From Sabellastarte sp. h YS-2021 (lineage: Eukaryota > Annelida > Polychaeta > Sabellida > Sabellidae), in contig OZ024936.1 of NCBI GenBank assembly GCA_964017235.1, positions 90,928,537 through 90,992,536 on the forward strand: a stretch of DNA of 64,000 bases, written 5' to 3'. Positions 11,552 to 22,047 of the stretch are shown here, in pieces. Each line of letters starts with the position of its first letter. Within the stretch, counting starts at the first letter, position 1. Below the pieces are notes generated by a model. The model was not told where the DNA came from and ran no database searches. It saw nothing but the letters and a program-made list of their open reading frames with translations. The translations under genes were made by a program, and so were the position numbers.

Positions 11552-12534
11552 TTAGTAGATCTGGGCGACATCAGCATATAGGTGATGAGTAACATTGAAT
11601 TTAGAAATAACTTGACTGAGGGGACTAGTGTAAAGGGTAAGAAGGAGAGGACCCAATATAGAGCCTTTGGGGACTCCGAAAGGGAGAATTACCACCTCAG
11701 AGAAACTATCACATATTTTAATTTTTTGTTTTCGGTTTGAAAGGTATGATTTGATCCACAACAAGACAGTGCCATCTAGACCAAAACAGTCATGCAAGCA
11801 ATCATATAAAAGGAAATGGTCAATAGTGTCAAACGCCCCTGACAGGTCTAATAATGTCAGGGCCAATGCCTTTCCTGAGTCCACTGAGAAAGCTATATCA
11901 TTTTGAATCTTCAACAATGCGGTTTCAGTTTGAGTGGGAACTCTTATAAACAGACAGGTTGACATTTAAGAGACCCTCGTGTGAAATGAATTCATTTAGC
12001 TGGTTTGCCACAACTTTCTCGATAAGCTTTGATATAAAACTAAGGTTTGACACTGGCCTATAATTTTTGAGGCTATTTCTATCAAGGCTGGGCTTTTTAT
12101 GGAGGGGGGTGACATGTGCCATCCTAAAACAGTTGGGAAAACTACCTTCTTTGATTGAATAATTTACAATTTTAGCGATGGGAGTGATGAGAATATCAGC
12201 ACACTCCTTGACCAGTGACGTTGGGATTGGGTCCAGGCCACAAGATTTGGATAGTGAGGACTTTAGAATTTAGGCTGAGTAGGCTTTCCTTGGACACAGG
12301 TGTGAAAGAGGACAGTGTATTTTTAGTGGAGTTGGGTCTAGTGACTGAAGATGGTGTTGATGACTGCAGTGTGGATCTTATCTTAAGGATTTTATCAGAG
12401 AAAAACTTACAAAAGGTGTTCGTAAGGTCGGTTTTATTTGTACAGTCTGGTAGAACAGCAACAGAGGACCTGTGTAAAATCCTTTTGAAACAGTTCCACA
12501 AAGCCTTAGGATTTCCTTGATTTTCAGCCACCAT
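11552..12534 (-). pseudogene. LINE reverse transcriptase palm and fingers
   Basis: Three overlapping pieces carry RT. The fragment 12122-11925 has KNYRPVSNLSFISKLIEKVV. The fragment 11965-11552 has TLLDLSGAFDTIDH (first catalytic Asp) and FGVPKGSILGPLL. It also has HHLYADVAQIY, in which the usual YADD has become YADV, so one metal-binding Asp is lost. The piece 12534-12196 is the preceding linker region. The plus-strand ORFs here are mirror artefacts. Confidence 0.9.
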
Positions 12535-13086
12535 GTTGGAATAATGGTTACATTTTGACTTCTCACGCAGGAAGTTATATTCATTGATCGCAGCCCGGTA
12601 TCAACTACGATTACTGGCTGAGTTTTCTCGGTGCCATGCCCTTTCATATTTCCTCTTGAGTCGTTTTGCCTTGAGGATGTCACAGTTCATGAAACCAGTC
12701 TCGGCATGTCTTGGAATATTTTTCTTCTTCATTGGGGCATGTTTATCAAGGAGACTTCTCAAGGTATTAAAGTATTGATGACTCAGAAGACTGGCAGTTT
12801 TATAAGGGTATCTAATGAGGACAGATTTCTGGATATCTGCTCTGAAGTCTAGAATATTTATCTTGTGAATTTTACGGATGGAAATATGTTGAAACTTAAT
12901 CTCTGATGGGGAAAATAAGGCTAAACATGATTGCCTGATGGTCTGATAGTCCTCCAATAACTTTGGGACTAATGGCCCAGGAGAAAGAATCCCTCACACA
13001 TAGAGCATCCAAAATGTGACCCTGAATATGTGTGAGTGTATTAACAAGTTGTGTAAAACTATATTGCTCAAGGAGGTCATAAAATT

Positions 13087-13792
13087 TCAGTGTCCAGGTG
13101 TCATGTTGATCCAGATGAAAATTAAGATCACCAAGAAGAATGTTTGGCAGGAACCCATGCCAAATTCGTCTAGGAATTGCGACTTTGAAAGATTCGGGGG
13201 TCTGTAGAGCACATGAAATATAACATCTTTAGCACCCTCAGTGCTAATCTGGATCAAAATACTTTCAAAAGTCTGAAAATTGTTTTTTGAAACTTGCTCA
13301 AAACTTCTTGATGAAAAAGCCAACTCCGCCCCCTTTCTTGACATTTCGAGGAACATGAGTGAACTTATAACCAGGAGGGGTGATACTAGAAATGAAACCT
13401 TTAGTATCCTCTGGCCTAAGCCATGTCTCAGTAACAACTATGAGATCAGCATTGTTATCTTTGACGAACGTCAGAAAGGAAGCTGATTTATTTTTGATGG
13501 ATCTAATGTTGAGAAGACAACCATTAAGAGATCTAGAAACAGGGCCCAGATTGAGACTGATATCACCCGAAAGAGCTAGGAGCAATGATGTCCAGGGACT
13601 GACATTCTGGAAGCTATGCGTCACCCTTTGACAGTGACCCTGGAAAGCCAGATAGGCATAATTTATGCTATCAGCACATGGGTGACTTCCCGACTCAATG
13701 ATCACAGGATGACAGTGCATGGTAGGTTCAGATGAGTCACAGACTCTGATGCCAGTCAATATGAGGTAAACGGCAAAATGCAAAAGGTGCAT
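13087..13792 (-). pseudogene. LINE AP-type endonuclease domain and N-terminus
   Basis: The ORF 13792-13298 opens with a hydrophobic segment (HLLHFAVYLILTGI). It then gives LLNIRSIKNKSASF (endonuclease motif around the catalytic Asn), ADLIVVTETWL (catalytic Glu) and PPGYKFTHVPR followed by KKGGGVGFF. The frame shifts to 13437-13087, which has LIQISTEGAKDVIFHVLYRP and ILIFIWINMTP; the last corresponds to the 'GDFNIH' region, now altered. The domain would nick target DNA to prime reverse transcription. The Met at 13792 is the first in a coherent frame and is preceded by noncoding sequence. Confidence 0.85.
13541..13567 (-). other. Broken 2A-like ribosome-skipping motif in LINE N-terminus
   Basis: Codons on the minus strand spell G-D-I-S-L-N-L-G-P just after the hydrophobic run WTSLLLALS and before the endonuclease. 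The 2A consensus is D-x-E-x-N-P-G-P. Here the first Pro is Leu (CTG) and the Glu is Ser. 2A-like peptides at this position are known in APE-type non-LTR elements of several marine invertebrates. The Pro-to-Leu change should abolish skipping. Confidence 0.6.
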
Positions 13793-13960
13793 TTTGGAGA
13801 ATATTTTAGGAAATATATGTATGGCAAAAAATGTATCACTAAAACAAAATATGAAATGATGACAAATCTACTTTATGGATTAGTTGAACAAGAAGTGCAT
13901 TGCCAGACCAACAGAGGCCAAAAATTGAAATTTTAGAAAAGGTGCGCTTACCTTCCCTAT

Positions 13961-14192
13961 GAGGGGCCACGGTGGCAGAGTGGTAACACTCTCGCCTCCC
14001 ACCTCTGCGGCCGGGGATCGATCCCCATCATGGCTGTAAGTGGAAAAGCTGGTAGTTGCTTGCCGTTGGTCGGCAGTTTACAGTACACAACCCTAGCGAA
14101 CTCTATGTACTGGTTTCCTCTGCCCTTCCAACTACCCGTGGTGATATGACCTGTACAGTGTTGAAAGCGACGTTAAACCCCAAATAAACAAA
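13961..14192 (+). mobile_element. tRNA-derived SINE (family 1)
   Basis: A full-length copy starts 'gaggggccacggtggcagag', with A-box-like 'tggcagagtgg' and B-box-like 'gggatcgatcccc', and ends 'gacgttaaaccccaaat' plus a short A-rich tail. The 14-bp duplication 'cttaccttccctat' sits at 13947-13960 and 14193-14206, proving retroposition. About 230 bp, like its relatives at 26345 and 58122. The tRNA-like head does not form a convincing functional tRNA. Confidence 0.95.
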
Positions 14193-14206
14193 CTTACCTT
14201 CCCTAT

Positions 14207-15390
14207 TTACAAACCTGTCTTTCACAATGAAACCAAAAGAAAAAAGTTGTAATAGATTGTGAAGGTAGCAAAAGATTAGTGCATCTCTATGGAGTAGGTG
14301 AAATAAAAATTTGGTGAAACCAAATTTTGGTATGGATGGTCAATCACTGCTATAGTTTGGTTATTGTATATTTCGACTTTATATAAAGGAAGGTAAGTAT
14401 AGATATGTGGTAAAATCTGTGGAGTAGATGAAATAAAAAATTTATTCAAGCAAAAATTGTGGTATGGTCTATCAGAGCTATAATTTACAGTAAATGCAAT
14501 TTATCTTTTACCTGGTTATTGTATATATTGGGCTTTATATATAATACAGTTTATTTAATTATTGTGGAGAACAATAAAATTGAACCGTGGGAAATATCGG
14601 GTGGGCGATAACACCCGTTTGTGGATAAAACAACAGTTTCACAATATTTGGAGATAAAATACACTTATAGTTTCATTCTTTGTCCTAGATCTTACATAAT
14701 TAATATAATGTGACAGATACAGACCACTTCCATTGTCAGAATTAAGAAATTTTAAACTGAAATCGTAAAAACAACGTCTACCCTGGCAAATGCTAAAACC
14801 GACAAAAAAATGACACTGTCCATACTAGCAGTTTCACAGTACGATATAGTCAACTTACTTGAACACAATGAACTTCAAAAGACAAAATCACAGAGTAGCA
14901 TCTACTGTGGATGGAGGTAGCTGTATCGGCACTCCTTATTTAGCTTGAACCAAAAGTAATGTATAATTTAACAAATACACCATTGCCAATCTAGAAGGGG
15001 GTATTACTAAGAGCCAGTCTATAAGTTGGTGATAACATCACTAATGGAACCACTAAACAAGAGCCTTGCCCTAACACCAGAAGTGACCATGAGCACTGTT
15101 ACTGTTAAGCAGTATCCCAAGACAGGCCCTATTCTTAGGATATCTAACTTTAATTTTTATTAAGCACTTGGATTGACCTATGGGATATACTTTTTATGGC
15201 TGGAGGAGCACTTTAAGGATCAACTTAAGAACTATGGACTTCGGCTTTACCCAGTATCCCCAAGATACAGATACTTTTTAACACCTTAAAAACTTAAATG
15301 TGTTTTTGTTATCTAAGTTAACCAGATTTCTACTGCTGTTTGTAAACTGTGTCTTAATAACGGAAAAATCAAATCCACACAAATCAAATC
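14207..15390. other. Noncoding AT-rich stretch with diverged tandem duplication
   Basis: No gene is recognised. Two related blocks start near 14288 ('tggagtaggtgaaataaaaa') and 14417 ('tggagtagatgaaataaaaa'), and each runs on to 'ggttattgtatat' and a 'tttatata' string. They are a diverged tandem duplication. At 14306-14328 a 9-bp stem with a 5-base loop (AAAATTTGG / CCAAATTTT) is present in the first block only. Confidence 0.45.
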
Positions 15391-15395
15391 ACGTA

Positions 15396-15633
15396 AGAAT
15401 TCCATGAATTCTAAACACAAAACATATCACATAAAAATTCCACATATTCTTAAAACACAACAGAATTTTACAGAAATTCTGAACATTGAATTCCATGAAT
15501 TCAAACAACACAACAATTGAATTGCACCAATTCAAGCATCACAACGTCAGAATTTCAAACAAATTCTGATCACCAATTGAATTCCACGACAAAATTTATA
15601 TTTTGCACACTTGAAATTCACACCTGAATTTCA
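15396..15633. repeat. Array of six perfect short hairpins with different stems
   Basis: Perfect inverted repeats with tiny loops lie at 15396-15412 (7-bp stem, loop CAT), 15461-15481 (8 bp, loop TACAG), 15486-15504 (8 bp, loop CAT), 15517-15535 (8 bp, loop CAC), 15547-15569 (9 bp, loop CAAAC) and 15612-15633 (9 bp, loop CACC). All contain an AATT-type core, but the stems differ while each stays self-complementary. It lies just left of S copy 2 (15885). No ORF overlaps it convincingly. Confidence 0.7.
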
Positions 15634-15639
15634 TATTAA

Positions 15640-15884
15640 TATTTTTAATTCAAAGTTTTACAGCCTGCATAAGCACTAAAACTACATCTCAAGCTAAGTA
15701 ACTCACTGTTATTTATTTTACCTTTATTGGTCTGACAGGGTAGAATAACTATTTCAGCAAGCCATTGTCTACCCTAATCTTTCCCAATTATACCAATAAT
15801 ATCCCTGAATTTTTTAAGCAACATCCCACAATTACACAAAGGACATCCCGTAATTATACAAATAACATCTCTTATGAGCTGCCA
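15640..15884. other. AT-rich noncoding stretch between hairpin array and S repeat
   Basis: No coding sequence. Loose local repeats such as 'caacatccca', 'ggacatcccg' and 'aataacatct' occur between about 15820 and 15870. Nothing more is recognised. Confidence 0.35.
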
Positions 15885-16823
15885 TAAAATGTGACGGTCA
15901 CACCCCTAGAGATATTTTTATAAATATGGAAGGCTCTGTTTTTGTTGATTAATAAATTACTATAAATAGCCACTCATTGAGCAAGTCATAGAGAAATCAC
16001 CTAAGTAATGCCACGACACATGTTATCCTAAACAATAGGGAGGTTTGACCTCTTGTAATATTGAGCACAACATAAACCAGTGGCTTCACCAAACAACAAA
16101 TAGTCATGAAAATATTTTGTAATATTCTATATTTATTAAAACAAAATATGCACCAAATCAATGAATTTACAACAACTTAGTTAAAACACTTAGTTTATAA
16201 TGTTCTTACACAAAAATCACTCTAAGCAAAGCAAAAAAAAATCCTATTATCTTTACAATTTCCCAGACTTTTGGCCTTAGCTTTATCCCATAAACTTGAA
16301 TAATACACATTCTAAGTTATCATCAACCAATAGCAGAATCAAACAAGTGAAATTTAAATGTTGGCAACTTAGAGTTTACACTAAAAGTTGTCATCCAAAG
16401 GAACAAATATTTATATAGAATCAGTCATTTATATAGAATCAGTCACAGTGACGTAATTATATTGAACTTAAATACATTAATGCATTATTAGAATGAAAGT
16501 TGCCATTTATAGTCCAACCCTTACTCGTAATTCAAACAATCCCACATTTCTGAAATGTGGGTGCAGCCTGCACATTCTACACAGCGTAACCCATGGATAT
16601 TAGTGGAATACACGTTTCTACAAATTCCCTATCTATTAATTTACCTTAAAATGTTATTGAGATTTACACAGAAGTAATTTGAATACATATACAGATGTTC
16701 TGTAAATATGGTGTTCACAAGGGAAGTTTTACTATATACACATACTAGCAGATACAGTAAACAAAATATTAATTTTCATGACTTAAAATCAGTACTTATT
16801 TATATTATCCTAATAAAGATATA

Positions 16824-17621
16824 CAGTAGAACCGTGATTATCCGAATCCAGCGGGAGACATACAATCTGGTCGGATAATCGACGGGTTCGAATAAATGAA
16901 CTAAACCCAAATTCACCATCTATTAGTTACTGAGTGGGCGATATTTGAAGAAAAAACATTTTATGCACTTTTTTTGATGTTGGTATTCATTGATGATATA
17001 GTTTAATATATTTGTGTAATATAATGTAACCGATCCTCTAATTGTTGCCTTTTCCCTTCATGTCTATGAATATAATAATTTTTATTTAAACTATTATGAG
17101 AACTTGAGCTGGGTGAGTTTGGTTGAGTATACCCTTTGTTGTCATTTTAATTCTAGATATACATCGTTATGCATTTTGTCTATTGAAAAACTCTGGGAGA
17201 TTATTCATTGTAAAACCCAAAGCGAACATTGCTTCAGTGAAACATGTGTTCGGTTGGTAATGCATTGTCTATTCGTTTTTGTCTTTCTTTTGATACACAT
17301 TGTCAGTCTGTGAATAGGTTATAAATTGAAAAAAAAAAACAATCAAACATGCTTTCATAGATTGGTGCATTATGAAAGAAGTTGTGCAGCCGGGCCGTGT
17401 ATTTGAATTAAGCCCTCCCCTAATGTAACAATGGTGATAAATATCAAAGAAGTTACTCTTTTTGTGGATGGTATGTTTTATAAAACACGATTATTAGATT
17501 CTGAAAATGAGTAAAATCCTCTCTTGTCGCTGACAGTGAATTATATTTAGGGAGACAAGGTTTCGGTTCGGGTAATCAGGGGATTTGGATAATAGAAGGT
17601 CGGATAATTGAGGTTATACGG
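16824..17621. mobile_element. Nonautonomous pogo/Tigger-type DNA transposon (TA target)
   Basis: The left end is CAGTAGAACCGTGATTATCC. The inverted right end, read on the minus strand, is CCGTATAACCTCAATTATCC. Such 'cagt.gaacct.gattatcc' termini are typical of pogo/Tigger elements. TA dinucleotides flank both ends (16822-16823 and 17622-17623). S copy 1 at about 3030 has the empty site 'gatatacctatatgc'. The 798-bp interior has no transposase-like ORF; the 69-codon ORF at 17104 has no recognisable domain. Confidence 0.88.
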
Positions 17622-18083
17622 TACTCATATGCAGACACAGACATGCTGACCATGCATATCTAATACTGGCCTTATATGAGTATCCTAACTCAATACACCA
17701 GATAATTAAACAATTCCCCATAATATCTTTAAAACCCAATACATAATAATAATCCCATTATAGCTTCATAAAAATATACAGAATAAAATACATGTTCTAC
17801 AGCAAAGCACTCTACATATACCAAATGAAATTTTACATTTTTAAATTTCAAATCCAATATCTTAATCCTAAAAGCAATTCCAAATTCATTACCAATGGCA
17901 AAATTAAGTTAAAAGAATCATTTACAAATTATCAAATAGCCCAATGTTTATAACTTAACTTTAATTTGCCCATAAATAAAAAGCCTACTTCCAACAACTG
18001 TCAAACCTTGCTCGTAACTGCTGATTTAGCTACCTTTTCCAATCTTTATTTACCTCTCCCCCTGAGCTTACCATGCTTGCCAT

Positions 18084-18490
18084 GTCATACAACAATAGCT
18101 TTAGGTCTCTAATGAACTATTCTATTTATTGCAGTGCTCTCAAATGTTTGTGGAAAAAAGAACTATGACCTTTAAAGAAATAGTGAGATTACATTGTGCT
18201 AGTTTTTTAAATAGAATTGTAAAAAGGAGAATAATAAATTCATCAGCAATTATTACTTCAGTCATATTACAAAATATTCTAAATTAATCACAAACTGGAA
18301 TAATATGTTATTTATAACATTGGTTTGGACGTATGTAAAGCAAGGTGGATGATGTAGTGTTGTTTTTCTTTATCATAAACAATTAATTTCCCATGTATAT
18401 TTACTCACTACTTTTTAACCTGTTCATTAAATATGGACCACTCACTACTTATGTGGTGTGAAATAAAGACCTTCTATTCTATTCTATTCT
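18084..18490 (+). mobile_element. 5'-truncated LINE 3' end with (CTATT)n tail
   Basis: About 400 bp present here and absent from S copy 1 ('gattgccatatttataagc' at about 3545). It ends 'gtgtgaaataaagacc' followed by repeats of 'ttcta', a simple-sequence tail typical of several non-LTR clades. No coding sequence remains. The target-site duplication is not clear. Confidence 0.55.
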
Positions 18491-18915
18491 TGTAAGTAAA
18501 ATCCAACTACACAAACTTATGACTCATCACATGCGAAACAGGAATTCCTTCCTGTGGTTAGTCATTTTGGTGAATCCAAAAATCCAAATATTAATTTCTA
18601 ATATTCAATACCAAACTCTGCACTGGAAGAATCCAATAAATTATACTTTGACTTGATACATCCAGCCCTGACTCAAAATGTAGCCAGGCACTGACACAAG
18701 TACAACTTTTCATTCATTCAAGTAAATCATCACAGCTTACATTGGTTCTCTGAAATTTATTAAACCAACCTTGTGTCCTACACTAGTACAAAACAATTTT
18801 GATAATTAATAAAATAACCTACACAATATCCAATAGGAAATTTAAGAAACATGCTTAATAAAGAAAATAATTAAAATAAGGCAGTGGTCAGTGACCATGC
18901 TGCCACACTATATAT

Positions 18916-20840
18916 ACAATGTTTGGGTATAACCTAACCATATAAAGACAAGGGTCATGTGGAAGTACTTGTGTTTTATTTAATTAAAAATATATCAGGC
19001 GCAACGATAAATCAATCAATCATTCAAAGAAAAATGATGTATTGTTTTGAAAAATTATTTCTTAAATCCAGCTGCTGTTCCAAAATGTATATACTTAGAC
19101 TTAAGTATAATGTATCAGTCCCTTGTTAATACATTTCTCAAATTAAAACTACCATAATTTGAATAGTGTTTCCTGAACTTCATTAAAATAAACATATTTT
19201 TAAAATCTGTTGCTATAACTTTTTAGAGTTCAAATGTAATACAGCTTCATTCAACACAAAGTTGCAATTGCTAATAAGTTGCGTATCAATATATATTCAA
19301 AATTAACTTGTTTATTTCACAAAACAAAATAAAAATATTTAAATAGTTTTCTGTCATGAATATTATTCCTAAAAATATGATGCAAAAAGTACTAAAGATA
19401 ACAGTATTCCTACCTTTACTGAAACTGAAGGATGCATTTTGTCTCTAAATCTTTCTTTTGGTGACTACAATATCAAAAGTGTTGTTGTATAGGTACATAT
19501 ATAACTGATATGGAAACAATTCCTAAAAGTACCCACAAAAGTAGCAGTAAACTTCACAGACAAAATATTATAATTGACTTTTCAGTTGGTCAATCTTTCA
19601 GTTACTTTGTCTACAAAACAAAAATGATAAAATAGGTATATATTTTAATGTTTATAATATGAAGCCAAGGGTCATCTGGAAGTATTTGTGTTTCATTTAA
19701 TTAAAAAAATATCAGGTGCAACAATAAATCAATTATTTATTAAAAAATTGGTATATTGTATTGAAAATTTATTTCTTGAATCCAGCTACTGTTGCAAAAT
19801 GTATAAACTTAGACTTAAATATAAGGTATCAGTCCCTTCTAAACACATTTCTCAAATTATAAGCTGCCAGAATTTGGATATTGTTCACTGAACTTTATTA
19901 AATTTAAAATACTGTTAAAGACCATTGTGATAACAGCTTTTAAGAGTTCAAATGTGATTAAGATCTTTCTGAAACGAACCAGCAATTCCTAATAAGTTGT
20001 GAATAAATACATATTCATAATTTAATTATTTCACAAAACCAAATAGAAAGATTCAGATATTTTTCTGTCCTGAATATTCTCCCTAAAATCATAGTAAACT
20101 GTAGTGCAAAAAGTACCAAAGATAATCATATTCCTACCTCTAATGAAACCAAAGTATGCATTTTGTCTCTTGATCTACACCTTGGTGATCTTGGCGACAA
20201 CAATATTCTAATTCTAATTGGACTTTTATAGTGCTTAATATCCCCAATTCAAAGGGGACTCTAAGGTGCAACAAAACAAAAAACAGTCAAAAATCTCAAT
20301 GACCAAGGACAGAAAAGAGTTCAGGCACCACAGAGAACACCAGGGGTAAGTAAGACTAAGGATGGTATGCTTTGGTGTGAAGGTAGGTTATGAGGTGTTT
20401 TCTGAAGGAGGTGAGAGAGGGGGATGCACAAATTTTCTCAGGAAGAGCATTCCAAACAGTAGGAGCATCAAAAGCAAAACTATGACCAAACTGTTTGACA
20501 GATTTATGGACTGAGGGTTGAAACTTAGGAATGACAAGGAAATTTCAAAAGTAGTTTTGTACAGATACATATATAACTTATATGGACAAAATTATTAAAT
20601 TTAAACACAAAAATAATAGGTAAATTTTACAGACAAAATATTATAATTGACTTTTTAGTTGGTCAATCTTTTATTCACTTTTGGCTGTCTACAAAACAAA
20701 ATGACAAAAATAGCTATACATACAATATTTTAGTATAGCATGACCATATAAAGACAAGGGTCATCTGTAAGTACTTGTGTTTCTTTCATTTAAAGTGATA
20801 TCAGACACAATAATCAATCAATCATTCAAAGAACCAGAAT
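18916..20840. repeat. Tandem ~730-bp T repeat units, locus 2
   Basis: The marker 'ggaagta(c/t)ttgtgttt' recurs near 18961 and 19678, with a diverged form near 20767. The spacings are about 718 bp and about 1088 bp, and the second falls to about 740 once the LINE fragment at 20205-20550 is removed. Landmarks 'aatctttcagt', 'cctacctttactgaaac' and 'acagacaaaatattataatt' recur in register. This is the same unit as at 960-2050. No ORF is conserved between units. Confidence 0.75.
20205..20550 (-). mobile_element. LINE 3' fragment inserted in a T unit
   Basis: The minus strand encodes SFAFDAPTVWNALPEKI then SPSLTSFRKHLITYL, the conserved C-terminal end of L2/CR1-type ORF2. About 190 bp of 3' UTR follows, ending in a 'TTAGAATTAGAAT' simple tail. 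It differs in sequence from the LINEs at 1-870 and 10700-13800, so it is another family. It interrupts the T unit between 'gacaacaatat' and 'tcaaaagtagttttgtac', which are adjacent in other units. Confidence 0.85.
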
Positions 20841-21019
20841 TCAGAAGAATTGTACTGTCTCCAGCTTAAGTTAAAGACTGAAGCAAGTTAAATTTGAAAG
20901 GACAAAATTTCTGCTGGACAGACGTAAATAGTTGGCTGATTAATAGTATTTTGCAGATGCCCATATGAGTTAATGCATTGTGCAATATGGGTCTGTCTCG
21001 TCTGTTTCATCTATTCATA
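20841..21019. other. Noncoding spacer
   Basis: No gene, element end or repeat is recognised between the T array and the minisatellite. Confidence 0.3.
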
Positions 21020-22010
21020 GAGGAAAGAAACAACTATTTATATTTGTCTGCCATTTTGAGTGAGAGCAAACAAGCGAGATCACTGTCTAATTTTGTGTAG
21101 TGTTTGTTCACTTAAAAATTACGGTCTTCAGGAATTTTTATGTCCACAACGTAGAAACAGAAAAAAAGTGTTGCTATTGCAACAGTTGCCAGATACTGGT
21201 GAAAAACTAATCAGCTCCAATTGGTGCAGGGTATGGAATGCAAAGAACCTATCAAATTATTTATAAGTCCAAGAAACAAAAAAAAATTTTTTGCCATGGC
21301 AAGAATTACTGCCAGGTATTTCCGAGGAACTTGTCAGCTCAAATCCATGGCAACACTTGTTGCCAGGTATTTTTCGAAAAACTAATCAGTTCCATGCAAG
21401 GAATGGGATATTAAAACCCATAAAATATTTTTAACACTTGTTACCAGGTATTGCTGAGAAACTAGTCAGTTCCAATCCATGCCGGGGTATAAAATGCAAA
21501 TAATCTATGAAAAATGTTTATTTATATAGGGCAAGAAACAAAAATAAGGGCTGCCATGCCAACCCTTGTTACCAGGTATTGTCAAAAAATAATCACCTCC
21601 AATCCATGCAAGGGTCTGAGAATGCAAAGAACGCACAAAAAGATTTTAAACCCAAGAAACATGAGAAAGTTTTGCCAATTACCCATAAATTACATCTCCA
21701 AAACAATGCAAAAAAATTGTTGCCATGGCAACAATCATTACCAAAAGTTACCAAAAAGCATCATCACTACTCTTGTAGGACCTACCAAATCAAAAGTGAA
21801 AAACAAGAGGAAAAGTGTTGCCATGTTAACAGGTGTTGCCAAATGTTGCCTTAAACTAAATCACAAGTTCCTCCTGTAATGAATATATTCTGAGAGTTTT
21901 GAATAATGTTAAATGCCCACAAAATGAAAAGACCAAGAAACAGGAAAAGTGTTGACGTGGCAACACTTGTTCCAGAAATTGCCAAGAAAGCAATTAGAAT
22001 TCATTAAGGA
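21020..22010. repeat. Degenerate minisatellite with X-box-like palindromes
   Basis: A unit of about 125 bp with the order 'ttgccatggcaac' - 'ccaggtatt' - 'aaactaatcag(t/c)tcca' - 'atgcaa' - 'ccaagaaac' repeats imperfectly. 'gttgccag'/'gttaccag' starts lie near 21184, 21310, 21360, 21441 and 21568, followed by more degenerate units up to about 21990. The palindrome GTTGCCATGGCAAC at about 21719 is a perfect match to the RFX-type X-box. ORFs here are by-products of the repeat. Confidence 0.7.
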
Positions 22011-22047
22011 TGTTACTTAAAGTGAATATAGTTCTGTTATTACCGAG

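Larger units (their letters stand above)
10700..13800 (-). mobile_element. Long L2-type LINE with endonuclease, RT and AAT-type 3' tail
   Basis: Right to left the minus strand encodes a hydrophobic N-terminus, a 2A-like motif, an AP endonuclease (13792-13087), an inter-domain region (12957-12378), RT (12534-11552) and an RT C-terminus (11230-10840). A 3' UTR ends in a TATAAAT-like block and an ATT-rich tail at 10707-10727. Compact gene content, domain order and the simple-sequence tail match the L2/CR1 superfamily. The frame is lost several times and the catalytic YADD reads YADV, so it is inactive. This is the most complete LINE of this type in the window. Confidence 0.9.
15885..18915. repeat. 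Dispersed long repeat segment S, copy 2
   Basis: Homologous to 2050-4200 from 'atatggaaggctctgttttt' to 'gtcagtgaccatgctgccac'. It is longer because it holds a pogo-type element (16824-17621) and a LINE-tail insertion (18084-18490), both absent from copy 1. It also lacks part of the sequence corresponding to about 3740-4130. It is followed directly by T units. Confidence 0.75.

Noticed and set aside
12215..12852. Several plus-strand ORFs in the L2-type LINE
   Set aside because: They overlap antisense the RT and linker frames, which carry the diagnostic motifs.
13961..14035. A possible tRNA gene
   Set aside because: A- and B-box-like sequences are present, but it is the head of a SINE with target duplications and a non-tRNA body; no credible cloverleaf was seen.
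21507..21879. Two overlapping 115-121 codon plus-strand ORFs
   Set aside because: They lie in the degenerate minisatellite and reflect its repeat period, not a conserved protein.
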